From assembly GCA_947500445.1 (NCBI GenBank), contig CANMSB010000008.1, positions 62,001 to 126,000 of the forward strand: DNA of 64,000 bases, written 5' to 3'. The stretch is from an uncultured Flavobacteriaceae bacterium. Its GTDB lineage: Bacteria > Bacteroidota > Bacteroidia > Flavobacteriales > Flavobacteriaceae. Under the pieces are notes generated by a model. That model was not told where the DNA came from and searched no databases. It worked only from the letters and a program-made list of their open reading frames with translations. Positions 7,646 to 16,021 of this stretch are shown piece after piece. The translations under genes and the position numbers were made by a program. Numbering within the stretch: the first letter of the stretch is position 1; the number at the start of each line of letters is the position of its first letter.

Positions 7646-10393
7646 ATGAGGAAAAAAATTATAAAGATCGGAGGTATTCTGTTGTTACTTCTTGTAGGTA
7701 TCGTCATAGCCGCACCGTTTCTTTTGGAGGCTAAAATTGGCGACCTTATTAAAAACAATGTGAACAATAACGTGAACGCTACGTTGGATTTTTCCGAAGC
7801 GGACCTGAGCCTTATCCGAAGTTTTCCAAGTGCAGCGGTACGCCTTACAAATGTTGCTTTGGTGAACAAATCCCCCTTTGAGGGAGATACCCTTTTTGCA
7901 GCAAAAAAAGTGGAGCTTAAAATGGGTATCGCCCAACTCTTCAATACCGAGTCAGAGCCTATTGCCATTAAAAAGTTATTGGTCGATGGGGCCATTGTGA
8001 ACATTACCGTCGATGAAGATGAAAATGCCAGTTATGATATTGGAAAGGAAACAACGGACGCGGCTTCTGCCGAAACGGAAACTTCCGGCGGATTTCAGCT
8101 GAACCTACAGCAGTACGAGCTGTCCAACGCCGCCATAAGCTATAACGACCGCGCTGCGGGAATACAGTTCAACCTTGTTGAGTTGCAGCACAAGGGCAGT
8201 GGTGATCTTTCCTTACAAACTTCGGAATTGGAAACGACCACCAGTGCGCTCGTTACCTTTGGTATGGATAGCACGGTTTACCTTAATCGGAACAAGGTGC
8301 AATTGGATGCCCTGATCGGTGTCGACCTCACCCAGGACAAATATTCGTTTTTAAAGAATGAAGCGATCGTTAACCAGTTGCCATTGGTTTTCGATGGTTT
8401 TGTAAAATTGAACAACAGTAGCCAGGAGGTCGATGTTAGTTTTAAAACGCCCTCGTCCGATTTTAAAAACTTTTTAGCGGTAATACCGGAAGCCTATTCC
8501 AAAAACATTGAAAACGTGAAAACGACCGGTAATTTCGAAGTCGGTGGGCGTTTTTATGGTATTGTGGACGAAACCCATATACCAAAATTTGATATTGCCA
8601 TCAATTCTACGAACGCGAGTTTTAAATATCCCGATCTGCCAAAATCGGTGCAAAATGTAAACATCGATACCAAGATCAACAACAGAACGGGAATTGTGGA
8701 GGATACCTATGTCGATATCGATACGTTGACCTTTACCATCGACAAAGATCGCTTTAACATGACGGCACACTTAAAGGAACTCATGGGAAATACAAAGGTA
8801 AATGCTCACGTTGACGGAACGATGCATTTGGCCAACCTTGCACAAGCGTATCCCGTGCCGGACGGTTTGGACCTCAAAGGACTGTTGGAGGCGAATATTA
8901 CGACCGCTTTTGATATGGCCTCTGTAGAAAACCATAACTACAAAAACACGAAGACGACCGGTGCTTTGAATCTGAAGGACTTTGAATACCGTTCCGATGA
9001 GGTGGCCAAGCCCATCGCGTTGCAGACCACAGCAATCACTTTTAATCCGGAAACGGTTACTCTCGACCAGCTGAGCGGTACTACCGGAGAAACCGATTTT
9101 AACGCTACCGGAAGTATCGAAAACCTATTGGGATTTCTCTTTAACGACGAACAGGTTGAAGGAAACTTTGATTTGAATTCCAATACGTTCGCGTTGAACG
9201 ATTTTATGGTTCCCGATCAGGAAGATGCTACAGATGGTGGGACACCGAAGGATTCCGGTTCCGAAACGCCGGGTGCTACGGAAAAAATAAAGATTCCTTC
9301 TTTTCTGGATGCGACCATCAACGCCAATGCGACCAAGGTATTGTATGATAATTTGGTCTTAAAGGATGTAAAGGGGCAGCTAAGGATAAAAGATGAAAAA
9401 GCGGTTTTAAGCAATATGACATCCTCGTTGTTCGATGGAAAAATAGCCTTTAACGGAGAGGTGTCCACCAAAAATGAGGTCCCGACCTTTGCCATGAACC
9501 TTGGGCTGGATAAACTGGAAATCGGGGAAACCTTCAAATCATTGGAATTGTTCAAGGTACTCGCCCCCGTGGCAAGTATACTGCAGGGGAAATTGGATTC
9601 CGATATTCAGTTGTCCGGTAACCTTACCAATGATTTTAGTCCAGACCTGTTATCCCTAAGCGGAAATATTTTGGCCAATATCTTTGCCAGGGAAATCGAT
9701 GCGGAAAAAACACCGGTATTGAACGCACTCGATAACAAGCTGGATTTTATCGATCTGAAACGCCTTAACCTGGACCAACTAAAAACCAAGCTGACCTTTG
9801 AGGACGGTATCGTTAACGTAAAGCCTTTTACCATAGCGTATAAGGATATCGCCATCAATATCGACGGCGGTCATACCTTTGATCAAAAACTTGACTATAC
9901 CGCTACGATGGAGGTGCCCGCAAAGTACTTGGGTTCTCAGGTAAACGACCTTATCGCAAAGATTGACGACAGTTCCCTAAAGGGTATGACCATTCCTGTG
10001 AAGGCAAATATTGGAGGGGTGTACAACAGCCCGGCCGTGACTACCGATTTAAGTTCGGGCATCAAAAGTCTTACCGTTCAACTGATTGAAGTGCAAAAGC
10101 AAAAACTGGTGAACCAAGGAAAGGATAAGGCCAAAGACCTTATCGGGGATATTCTGCACCGTAACAGTACCGATACCACTCAAACTAAAAATGGAAGCGA
10201 TAACGGTGTGAAGGAAGTTCTGGGCGGAATTTTAGGAGAGCAAAAGAAAAAGGATAGTGTTACCGCTTCGGATGCACCGCCAGAAAATGGGGAAGATGTG
10301 GTAAAAGAAAAGGCAAAGAATATTTTAGGGGGCTTTTTGGGCGGTAAAAAGAAGAAGGATAGCTCTAAATCCGAGGAGAAAGAAAAGCAGTGA
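7646..10393 (+). CDS. AsmA-like family protein
   Basis: This 915-residue protein has an N-terminal membrane anchor (residues about 5-27, IGGILLLLLVGIVIAAPFLL) followed by a very long beta-rich region with repeated DATINANATKV / LKDVKGQLRIKDEKAVL-type strands, typical of AsmA/TamB-like bridge proteins. A DUF3971/AsmA-type domain near residues 560-780 contains FDGKIAFNGEVS. The C-terminus (from about residue 830) is low complexity and lysine-rich, with two similar GGILGEQKKKDS / GGFLGGKKKKDSS segments. Such proteins are thought to act in outer-membrane lipid transport or protein insertion. The exact role here is inferred. Confidence 0.85.
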   Translation: MRKKIIKIGGILLLLLVGIVIAAPFLLEAKIGDLIKNNVNNNVNATLDFSEADLSLIRSFPSAAVRLTNVALVNKSPFEGDTLFAAKKVELKMGIAQLFNTESEPIAIKKLLVDGAIVNITVDEDENASYDIGKETTDAASAETETSGGFQLNLQQYELSNAAISYNDRAAGIQFNLVELQHKGSGDLSLQTSELETTTSALVTFGMDSTVYLNRNKVQLDALIGVDLTQDKYSFLKNEAIVNQLPLVFDGFVKLNNSSQEVDVSFKTPSSDFKNFLAVIPEAYSKNIENVKTTGNFEVGGRFYGIVDETHIPKFDIAINSTNASFKYPDLPKSVQNVNIDTKINNRTGIVEDTYVDIDTLTFTIDKDRFNMTAHLKELMGNTKVNAHVDGTMHLANLAQAYPVPDGLDLKGLLEANITTAFDMASVENHNYKNTKTTGALNLKDFEYRSDEVAKPIALQTTAITFNPETVTLDQLSGTTGETDFNATGSIENLLGFLFNDEQVEGNFDLNSNTFALNDFMVPDQEDATDGGTPKDSGSETPGATEKIKIPSFLDATINANATKVLYDNLVLKDVKGQLRIKDEKAVLSNMTSSLFDGKIAFNGEVSTKNEVPTFAMNLGLDKLEIGETFKSLELFKVLAPVASILQGKLDSDIQLSGNLTNDFSPDLLSLSGNILANIFAREIDAEKTPVLNALDNKLDFIDLKRLNLDQLKTKLTFEDGIVNVKPFTIAYKDIAINIDGGHTFDQKLDYTATMEVPAKYLGSQVNDLIAKIDDSSLKGMTIPVKANIGGVYNSPAVTTDLSSGIKSLTVQLIEVQKQKLVNQGKDKAKDLIGDILHRNSTDTTQTKNGSDNGVKEVLGGILGEQKKKDSVTASDAPPENGEDVVKEKAKNILGGFLGGKKKKDSSKSEEKEKQ

Positions 10394-10469
10394 ACGTTAC
10401 AGGATATAACATCCGAATAAAAGTAATTTTACATTGAATGGAAAGTTGTAATTTACAGATGATGAAATT

Positions 10470-10495
10470 ATACCATTTCAAAGTTTAAATGGTAA
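10470..10495. repeat. Short palindromic repeat upstream of tssD
   Basis: ATACCATTTCAAAGTTTAAA continuing to TGGTAA: left arm ATACCATTT, right arm AAATGGTA. It is the same palindrome as at 24080-24105 and lies 14 bases before the tssD start codon, within the leader or promoter region. Confidence 0.55.
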
Positions 10496-10508
10496 TAACA
10501 TTGTGCTT

Positions 10509-11207
10509 ATGAGTTTTTTAGCCAAATTATATATAAACGGAAGAGTAATCAACGTCTTGGATACCAACATTCAATTCTATCAGGATGTAAACCCTATTAG
10601 TTTTAAGCCGAGTGCTTTGCCAGCTGGGGGAGTATTTAATATGACCTTGGAGGCCGATGGTACGACCGATCTTTTGAACCTGGCGGTTGCTCCCGATACC
10701 ATGTGCAACGGATACATTCGTTTTTATAAAAGGGATGGAATGTCCAAACTGGTCGATTACGAATTTTACGATACCTACGTTGTAGCATACAAACGGGTTT
10801 TTGAAGGATACGTGGGAAGGGTCACTACCGATCATTACACGCTTTCGCCCGGTATTTTAAGAATTGGGGATATGGTGTTCGAAAAATGGTGGAAAGTGAC
10901 CGATTTGGCCGCAAACGATACTCCGATAGCGACCCCCGAATTAAAGAAATCCCCAAAGGTCACGGATTATTACATTACGGATAGCGAGGGCAACAGAATT
11001 GAGGAAACGAAAATAGGACAGACCATTACGCTCAACATTCGTACCCAGGATATGATCGGGGAAACCATGACCATCAATCTTGACAATCCTTCGGCCGATT
11101 TCATGTATCAAGGTAAGGTTTTGGAGAACGATACTTTGGCCGACCTCACCATTACCAAGAAAATAGAGCGCATTAAATTGGAGGTGGTTAAACAAGGAAC
11201 AAAATAA
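10509..11207 (+). CDS. tssD: Type VI secretion Hcp/TssD tube protein with C-terminal extension
   Basis: The product is 232 residues from ATG 10509. Residues 1-128 resemble Bacteroidota TssD (Hcp of subtype iii T6SS): the MSFLAKLYINGR start, an LPAGGVFNMTLEADG strand pair, IRFYKRDGMSKLVDYEFYD, and a terminal strand region near LRIGDMVFEKWWK. A typical TssD ends about there. The remaining roughly 100 residues (from about 135, KVTDYYITDSEGNRIEE) form a predicted Ig-like beta-sandwich (GQTITLNIRTQDMIGETMTINL), making this an extended Hcp of the kind that can carry a cargo or adaptor domain. The stop overlaps the next start by one base (TAATG), so cargo gene and Hcp are translationally coupled. 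No other T6SS core genes are in the window. Family assignment is from remembered signatures. Confidence 0.8.
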   Translation: MSFLAKLYINGRVINVLDTNIQFYQDVNPISFKPSALPAGGVFNMTLEADGTTDLLNLAVAPDTMCNGYIRFYKRDGMSKLVDYEFYDTYVVAYKRVFEGYVGRVTTDHYTLSPGILRIGDMVFEKWWKVTDLAANDTPIATPELKKSPKVTDYYITDSEGNRIEETKIGQTITLNIRTQDMIGETMTINLDNPSADFMYQGKVLENDTLADLTITKKIERIKLEVVKQGTK

Positions 11208-12640
11208 TGGCAAACAATACATTTCAACTTTCTGTTTTAGGAGAGAACAGGACACTTGACTTAAAGGTCTTACCGGAAATTACGGATAGTTTTTGGTTGA
11301 ACATAAAGGATGAGGAGATACCTAAGGACGACGAGGGCTTGCAGGATATTTATTATGGAGAAAAGGTAAAGGTGAAATTAGTGGTCTCCGGTGCCGAAGA
11401 AGGCCAGGAATTAGTGATCACCGTCAAATCTCAGGACGATAGCATGGAACTTGCCGAAAGCGAGAAACAACCCTTTGTCCTATCGACCAAAGTACAGAAT
11501 GGTGAAGCGTTGAGTGAACCGTTCTATATAGACCCCATTTGGTTCGATAAGGAAAATACGGTTACCTATGTTTTCGATGTTAAACTAAAAGAGGGCGATT
11601 CTGTTCTAGCGGAGAACTTGCCAGAGGCCGAGGAGAAAAGATTGGCTCCGGTAGGGTTCGGAAAACCGGACCTGTTTAAAATGGACCCTGCAAAAGGATA
11701 CAGTTTGGAACGTGAATCCAATGGAAAAAAAACAGCGTATACCGGAGGTAAGATGGAAGAGATCGAATTGTACCAAAGTTGGTTCGAAGACGACTCTGAT
11801 GAACTCGATACGGCTAAAAAAGCTCAAATTAAGTCATATTTTGAAAGTGTTTATATGACACGCTTGATGGGCTGGTCCCCAAGCGGAGAATATGGCAATG
11901 CCGCGAATAGGGCCAAGATTATTGCTGCTTTTGAAACGGCTTCGTCCAAACACGGTGTGCCCGCTTCAATCATGTTTACCTATGCGGCAGGCGAAGGAAT
12001 GCAGTTGAGATGTAGTCGTGGACCATTGACCGATATAAACAAACCGGTCCAGTCTTTTCAGGCTTTTGGACTAGACTTTTTCGAGGAGCAGGCCGCAGGT
12101 CTTAAAAAGCAGGGATATTTGTCAAAATCATTTGATACTAAAGTGACCGCTATTGCCGAAGAATATGAGGTAAAAGGAAAAAAATTTTTCTTGGTTAAGC
12201 CTGTTAAGGATTTTAAAGGTGGAGACTATGCAATCGTTAGATTGAAAGGAGGCGGTTACTATACTAGATCGGAGGCAGCGGACGGAGGTAAGACCGTCTC
12301 CGTTTATCCGGTGGTCTTTAAAGATTTGCTTACCGGAATTGAGGGTGCCTGCGCCGTTTACGCAAAAGCTTACGACGACGCACAGGCCAGTAGTAAAAAA
12401 ATTGGTTGGGGGGAGCTTACCCAAAACCAAAAGGCCTTCTTTGGGTATGTAAAAATCCAAAAAACCAGTACCAAAGGGAATGCGGAATTGAACCGGTATC
12501 GCCCCAAGCCCGATGCCAACTTTTATGATCGTAAATATAGCCCTGTCGGAGTTCTGGAGATTGAGGCAATTATGGATAAAAGTTACCGACGCTATGTCGC
12601 TTGGCGTTACATTCGCTTAGGAAAATTTTTTACGGAATGA
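11207..12640 (+). CDS. Putative T6SS effector with lysozyme-like region
   Basis: This 477-residue protein has no signal peptide, fitting delivery by the secretion tube rather than Sec. Residues 1-135 are beta-rich (YYGEKVKVKLVVSGAEEGQELVITV) and resemble the Ig-like extension of the TssD encoded just upstream, a possible loading domain. Residues about 200-330 are helical, with KIIAAFETASSKHGVPASIM followed by AAGEGMQLR. That layout resembles the first helices and catalytic glutamate (here Glu263) of lytic transglycosylase or lysozyme folds. The C-terminus has the aromatic/basic motif SYRRYVAWRYIRLGKFF. Peptidoglycan attack is my inference; it fits the exported proteins encoded downstream, which would protect the periplasm. 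The stop overlaps the next start as ATGA. No close known family was recognised. Confidence 0.6.
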   Translation: MANNTFQLSVLGENRTLDLKVLPEITDSFWLNIKDEEIPKDDEGLQDIYYGEKVKVKLVVSGAEEGQELVITVKSQDDSMELAESEKQPFVLSTKVQNGEALSEPFYIDPIWFDKENTVTYVFDVKLKEGDSVLAENLPEAEEKRLAPVGFGKPDLFKMDPAKGYSLERESNGKKTAYTGGKMEEIELYQSWFEDDSDELDTAKKAQIKSYFESVYMTRLMGWSPSGEYGNAANRAKIIAAFETASSKHGVPASIMFTYAAGEGMQLRCSRGPLTDINKPVQSFQAFGLDFFEEQAAGLKKQGYLSKSFDTKVTAIAEEYEVKGKKFFLVKPVKDFKGGDYAIVRLKGGGYYTRSEAADGGKTVSVYPVVFKDLLTGIEGACAVYAKAYDDAQASSKKIGWGELTQNQKAFFGYVKIQKTSTKGNAELNRYRPKPDANFYDRKYSPVGVLEIEAIMDKSYRRYVAWRYIRLGKFFTE

Positions 12641-13287
12641 TTTTACCCATGCGATTCATATGGACAATTTTGTTCGGCCTGGGGCACTGTTTTAGTGTTC
12701 AGGCCCAAAAAAGTTGGGATGTAGAGGCCCCTGACAAATCGATAAAAGTAATCAACTACCGCGCCTTTGATCAAGGTTTGGACAGTGTGGTGATCCGGCA
12801 TAAGGACGCTAGGCTAAGTTTTTTTGGTGATTCATTATGCCAGTCCCCCGATGACGAAACGTGCAAAACCGGTGCTTCCGGAATATCCTTTATATCAGAT
12901 ATTCAAGTTTTGGACGATACCAGGTATATGCTTTTCTCATTTTCGAATGGATCCCTGGGGAGTAGTTTTGACCTTATGGTGTATAACAAAGAAACGAACG
13001 CTATCGATTTTTGGTTGGTATCGTCTTTGTCGGATAAAGCAACTCCCGTGGTGCTCTTTTATTATCTGGAGGATACCCAAGAGCTGTTGCTCCCTAAGGC
13101 GATTAATTTTATCGATGCCGAATGGATCTATACCGTAGATTACCAGAGTAAGACCGCGGAACATCTTGTGCCCATAAAAAAAGATTTTAAAACGGTACTG
13201 CTGTTCGATTACGATTATAGTTATATAGATCGCTCAGAAGAAGACCTGTTTTATGTGATACCTTTACGCAAAGGGGAGAAAAAATAG
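12637..13287 (+). CDS. Exported protein, candidate immunity protein 1
   Basis: The start ATG 12637 overlaps the effector stop (ATGA), implying translational coupling; ATG 12649 (MRFIWTIL) is an alternative. The 216-residue product opens with a signal peptide ending in SVQAQ, so the mature protein is periplasmic or outer-membrane associated. The mature N-terminus (QKSWDVEAPDKS, then GLDSVVIRHK) is clearly similar to the gene at 14266 (QKSHVFKSDDGK, GVDSVVVKNK). The central part (LMVYNKETNAIDFWLV, LFYYLEDTQELLLP) aligns with both downstream paralogues. Position, coupling and export suggest an immunity protein against a periplasm-acting effector. I know no named family for it. Confidence 0.6.
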   Translation: MILPMRFIWTILFGLGHCFSVQAQKSWDVEAPDKSIKVINYRAFDQGLDSVVIRHKDARLSFFGDSLCQSPDDETCKTGASGISFISDIQVLDDTRYMLFSFSNGSLGSSFDLMVYNKETNAIDFWLVSSLSDKATPVVLFYYLEDTQELLLPKAINFIDAEWIYTVDYQSKTAEHLVPIKKDFKTVLLFDYDYSYIDRSEEDLFYVIPLRKGEKK

Positions 13288-13295
13288 CTAGTGGG

Positions 13296-13958
13296 ATGAT
13301 TGGAAAAATAACATCATGGTTCTGCCTTATGATTGCGCTGTTAGGTATACTGGTGGGCAGTGCACAAGATCAAAAAAAGCTACTGTTCGAGAATCGTATA
13401 AGTGTACGGCATTCCTATTTTGGGGATGGGACGGTAAAACGTTTGCGTATTAGCGATGGTGATGAGAAAATTAGCTTTTCAAAAAAAGATTTCCTAAAAG
13501 GCTTGCAATCGGAGACCAATGTAATTTATGAAAGTACCGAACAATTGGCTTTTTTGCCTCAAATCCAACATATTTCAAGATTATCGACCGATATCATTGT
13601 ATTCAAGGGAAGCTATCCGTTTTTCGGATCGGTACAGCACCTGATTTTTTATAGCACCGCTTCCAAATCTATCGTAAAATGGGTAGCGTACTACGCCAGT
13701 TATGAGAACGTTATCAATTCACTTTTTTTCTACACGGATAGTAATCGGGTATTGCTAAAGAATAATAGAAATTCTATCTACCAGCAAAAAATATACGTAT
13801 TGAAGTATAGGAGCAATTCCGTTAAAACCATCTTGCCCTCAAAAAAAACAATGCGCGCGGTCGGAGTTGGATTAGGGGCGAGCACTAAAGAGGATTGGGA
13901 TACCAGAAGCGATGAGGCAAAGGAGTATTTTGAGTTCGATCTTTACGATTTACCCTAA
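13296..13958 (+). CDS. Exported protein, candidate immunity protein 2
   Basis: It starts 8 bases after the previous stop and encodes 220 residues with a signal peptide (MIGKITSWFCLMIALLGILV, then GSAQ). The central region HLIFYSTASKSIVKWVAYY followed by SLFFYTDSNRVLLK lines up with LMVYNKETNAIDFWLVSS and LFYYLEDTQELLLP of the gene before it, so the two are diverged paralogues with the same predicted beta-rich fold. It extends about 20 residues further at the C-terminus with an acidic tail (EDWDTRSDEAKEYFEF). Probably a second immunity determinant, perhaps for a variant effector; this is inferred from context. Confidence 0.55.
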   Translation: MIGKITSWFCLMIALLGILVGSAQDQKKLLFENRISVRHSYFGDGTVKRLRISDGDEKISFSKKDFLKGLQSETNVIYESTEQLAFLPQIQHISRLSTDIIVFKGSYPFFGSVQHLIFYSTASKSIVKWVAYYASYENVINSLFFYTDSNRVLLKNNRNSIYQQKIYVLKYRSNSVKTILPSKKTMRAVGVGLGASTKEDWDTRSDEAKEYFEFDLYDLP

Positions 13959-14044
13959 ATTACCCTAATCGATTTAGTAGTCCTTATTATTCCATTTCTG
14001 ATTTGGCAATGAGTTCAACACCCTTTTTACCGTAATACCAATGA

Positions 14045-14164
14045 ATTTTTCGGGAAATTTTTAAGTCTTCTGTCAAAGTATCCATTACGGGCTACCACAA
14101 TAAATCATACCATAGATGGGTAGTTTGGCGCTATGTACTGTTGGGTAAACACTTCAGTAAATAA
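14045..14164 (+). pseudogene. C-terminal remnant of a second effector gene
   Basis: In an otherwise gene-free 307-base gap, the frame from 14102 reads KSYHRWVVWRYVLLGKHFSK and then TAA at 14162-14164. This matches the last 20 codons of the effector ending at 12640 (SYRRYVAWRYIRLGKFF...) at 12 of 20 positions, and both end at the same place relative to the stop. The same frame is open back to 14045, but similarity fades before 14099, and a TGA at 14042 blocks it further upstream. No start or Hcp precedes it. I read it as the surviving 3' end of a lost effector whose immunity gene follows. Confidence 0.7.
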
Positions 14165-14229
14165 AATTCACAAATTATGAAATGAGCCATAACAATTCTC
14201 GATACCAACCGAAATGATTATTGGCGAAT

Positions 14230-14237
14230 TACATTTG
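14230..14237 (+). promoter_or_regulatory. -7 promoter box of the third candidate immunity gene
   Basis: TACATTTG is an exact TAnnTTTG match 29 bases before ATG 14266, suggesting that this orphan immunity gene is transcribed separately from the tssD operon. Confidence 0.5.
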
Positions 14238-14265
14238 ACCTTAAAAAAACAATAAATATAAACAG

Positions 14266-14844
14266 ATGAAAAACGGGTTGTTGTTGATGCTTTTAATGGC
14301 AAGTTCTATTTCATTAAATGCCCAAAAAAGCCACGTTTTTAAATCGGACGATGGCAAAGTTTTGGCCGAGAACTTCATCTCTTACGAGGAAGGTGTGGAT
14401 AGTGTGGTGGTAAAAAATAAAAAGCACCAATTTAAATTTTCGTACCACGAACCGTTTATTCAGATTAAAGATGGTGACGGCTATGACCTATTTGACAATG
14501 CTATCACCGTTCGTAATATAAAGAAAGTAAAAAATCGCATCTATCTTTTAGTAGGCTATGGAGGAAATTTGAACATTGAAACCGAGCTTCACTTGATCTT
14601 TATAAAAAAGAGTGCGGTTTTAAAATATTACGTATTGAAATCGCACGATAAAACGCTGAGAGACGTCTCCTTTGAATATTTGCCCAAAACAAAAGAGGTG
14701 GTCATACCGATCGCCAAACAATATACTCCACAAAATTTTATATATGCTATAGCTCCAGAAGCCGGCCAAATGGATACGATTAGGCCAATTAAAGATGAGG
14801 TAAATGATCAATACCGCAAGTATAAATTAAAAGTACAAGACTAG
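14266..14844 (+). CDS. Exported protein, candidate orphan immunity protein 3
   Basis: The 192-residue product has a signal peptide (MKNGLLLMLLMASSISLNAQ). Its mature start (QKSHVFKSDDGK, EEGVDSVVVKNK) is the closest match to candidate immunity protein 1. The following strands (LHLIFIKKSAVLKYYVLK, FEYLPKTKEVVIPI) align with both other paralogues. It lies 102 bases after the effector remnant rather than after an intact effector, so it looks like an orphan immunity gene kept after its toxin decayed. It has its own -7 box. Function is inferred from paralogy and position. Confidence 0.55.
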   Translation: MKNGLLLMLLMASSISLNAQKSHVFKSDDGKVLAENFISYEEGVDSVVVKNKKHQFKFSYHEPFIQIKDGDGYDLFDNAITVRNIKKVKNRIYLLVGYGGNLNIETELHLIFIKKSAVLKYYVLKSHDKTLRDVSFEYLPKTKEVVIPIAKQYTPQNFIYAIAPEAGQMDTIRPIKDEVNDQYRKYKLKVQD

Positions 14845-15015
14845 GTTTTATAAAGATAGTGTCGAGGGGTATGTTTTGCATGTAATGGGGCCGAGGAATA
14901 TTTTATGTTTCTAGACTTAAAGTCAGTGGAAAAAACGTGTCAAAGCGTAGGCCTAATTTTGTTCTTGTAAATATCCTAACCGGTTACGTGGCTACAGTAT
15001 CCCTATTATACCATA

Positions 15016-15861
15016 TTATCGGTCTTTGGATTTAGTTTTCAAAGGCTTTATGGGCAAGTAGCCCAATTCCTGTAAGAAGGAATCAGCGTCATTTAAGGTT
15101 TTTTCAAAATAGATCGGATGCTTTGTATTAAAAAAACCATGCGGCTGGTCTTCGTACAGTTTTAGCGTGCAGGGGCTTCCGACTTTTTCCATAACGGTAG
15201 CATAATATTTCGCGGTGGCCACGGGAATCAGCTCGTCCGCAGTTCCCAACATCAATAGGGTAGGGGGAGCATCTTTTTTAATGTTGTGCAGCGGGGAAAA
15301 ATCTTTGTAGGCATCTTGGATGCGTTCATACCCATAACCTCCGGGACCGTTGTCAATTACGGGGTTAAAGAGTACAAGGGCGTTCGGTATACAGGACACC
15401 TTTAAATTTTCGCCTTCCTCGTTAAAATCCGATATCAAAGCCGTGGCAGCTGCAAGATGCCCCCCGGCCGAACCACCGGCGGCAATAATTTTGGTAGGGT
15501 CTATATGAAGGTCTTTTGCATTTTTTCGAACATACCGCATGGCGGATTTAGCATCTTTTAACGCCTCAAAAGGTGTGGTGCCATGGGTTACTTTTGTCCG
15601 ATAATCGGCCAAAAAACAAATGAGTCCCCTTTTGGAGAAATGCCTTGCTTGTTGCAAAAAGTGCGAACGGTTCCCTCCGATCCATCCTCCTCCGAAAAAG
15701 AAGACCATTGCCGGGTAGTCTTTGGAACTATCGAAATTCTCGGGGGTATGGACTTCCAAAAACAATTGGGTAGTATCTATTTTTTTAAAGGGGAGCAGTT
15801 CTTGTCCTTGTGCCGGGGCACACCACAGGAGTACCAAAAGAAACGGGAAAAAACACTTCAT
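15016..15861 (-). CDS. Exported alpha/beta hydrolase (carboxylesterase-like)
   Basis: From ATG 15861 the 281-residue protein has a signal peptide (MKCFFPFLLVLLWCAPAQGQ). It shows an oxyanion motif in MVFFFGGGWIGGN (a variant of HGGGW), the nucleophile elbow AAGGSAGGHLAA, an aspartate in GTADELIPV and the catalytic histidine in DQPHGFF. That is the BD-FAE/hormone-sensitive-lipase-like carboxylesterase arrangement. It probably hydrolyses acyl or acetyl esters in the periplasm; no polysaccharide locus is nearby to specify a substrate. It is convergent with the immunity genes and has no close neighbour on its own strand. Confidence 0.82.
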   Translation of the reverse strand: MKCFFPFLLVLLWCAPAQGQELLPFKKIDTTQLFLEVHTPENFDSSKDYPAMVFFFGGGWIGGNRSHFLQQARHFSKRGLICFLADYRTKVTHGTTPFEALKDAKSAMRYVRKNAKDLHIDPTKIIAAGGSAGGHLAAATALISDFNEEGENLKVSCIPNALVLFNPVIDNGPGGYGYERIQDAYKDFSPLHNIKKDAPPTLLMLGTADELIPVATAKYYATVMEKVGSPCTLKLYEDQPHGFFNTKHPIYFEKTLNDADSFLQELGYLPIKPLKTKSKDR

Positions 15862-16021
15862 GGAGGGTCGTATTTGAATATGGACGAAAGTTACGAGAAT
15901 AAAATAATAGTGCAAGACCCTACTGACCGATAGGTGGCATTCTAAAAACCGTATAGGGCAATATTGATTTTATGACCTCCTAATAATGGTCAAAATACCG
16001 TTTTTTGAAGTAACGTTCAGC

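Noticed and set aside
10509-14844. Extracellular contractile injection (eCIS) or phage-tail cargo module instead of T6SS
   Set aside because: The first protein has TssD-type start and strand signatures rather than a phage tail tube, and no sheath, baseplate or phage genes are present; still not fully excluded without a genome search.
15972-16000. Further copy of the ATACCATTT palindrome near AATGGTCAAAATACCG
   Set aside because: Only a partial match without paired arms.
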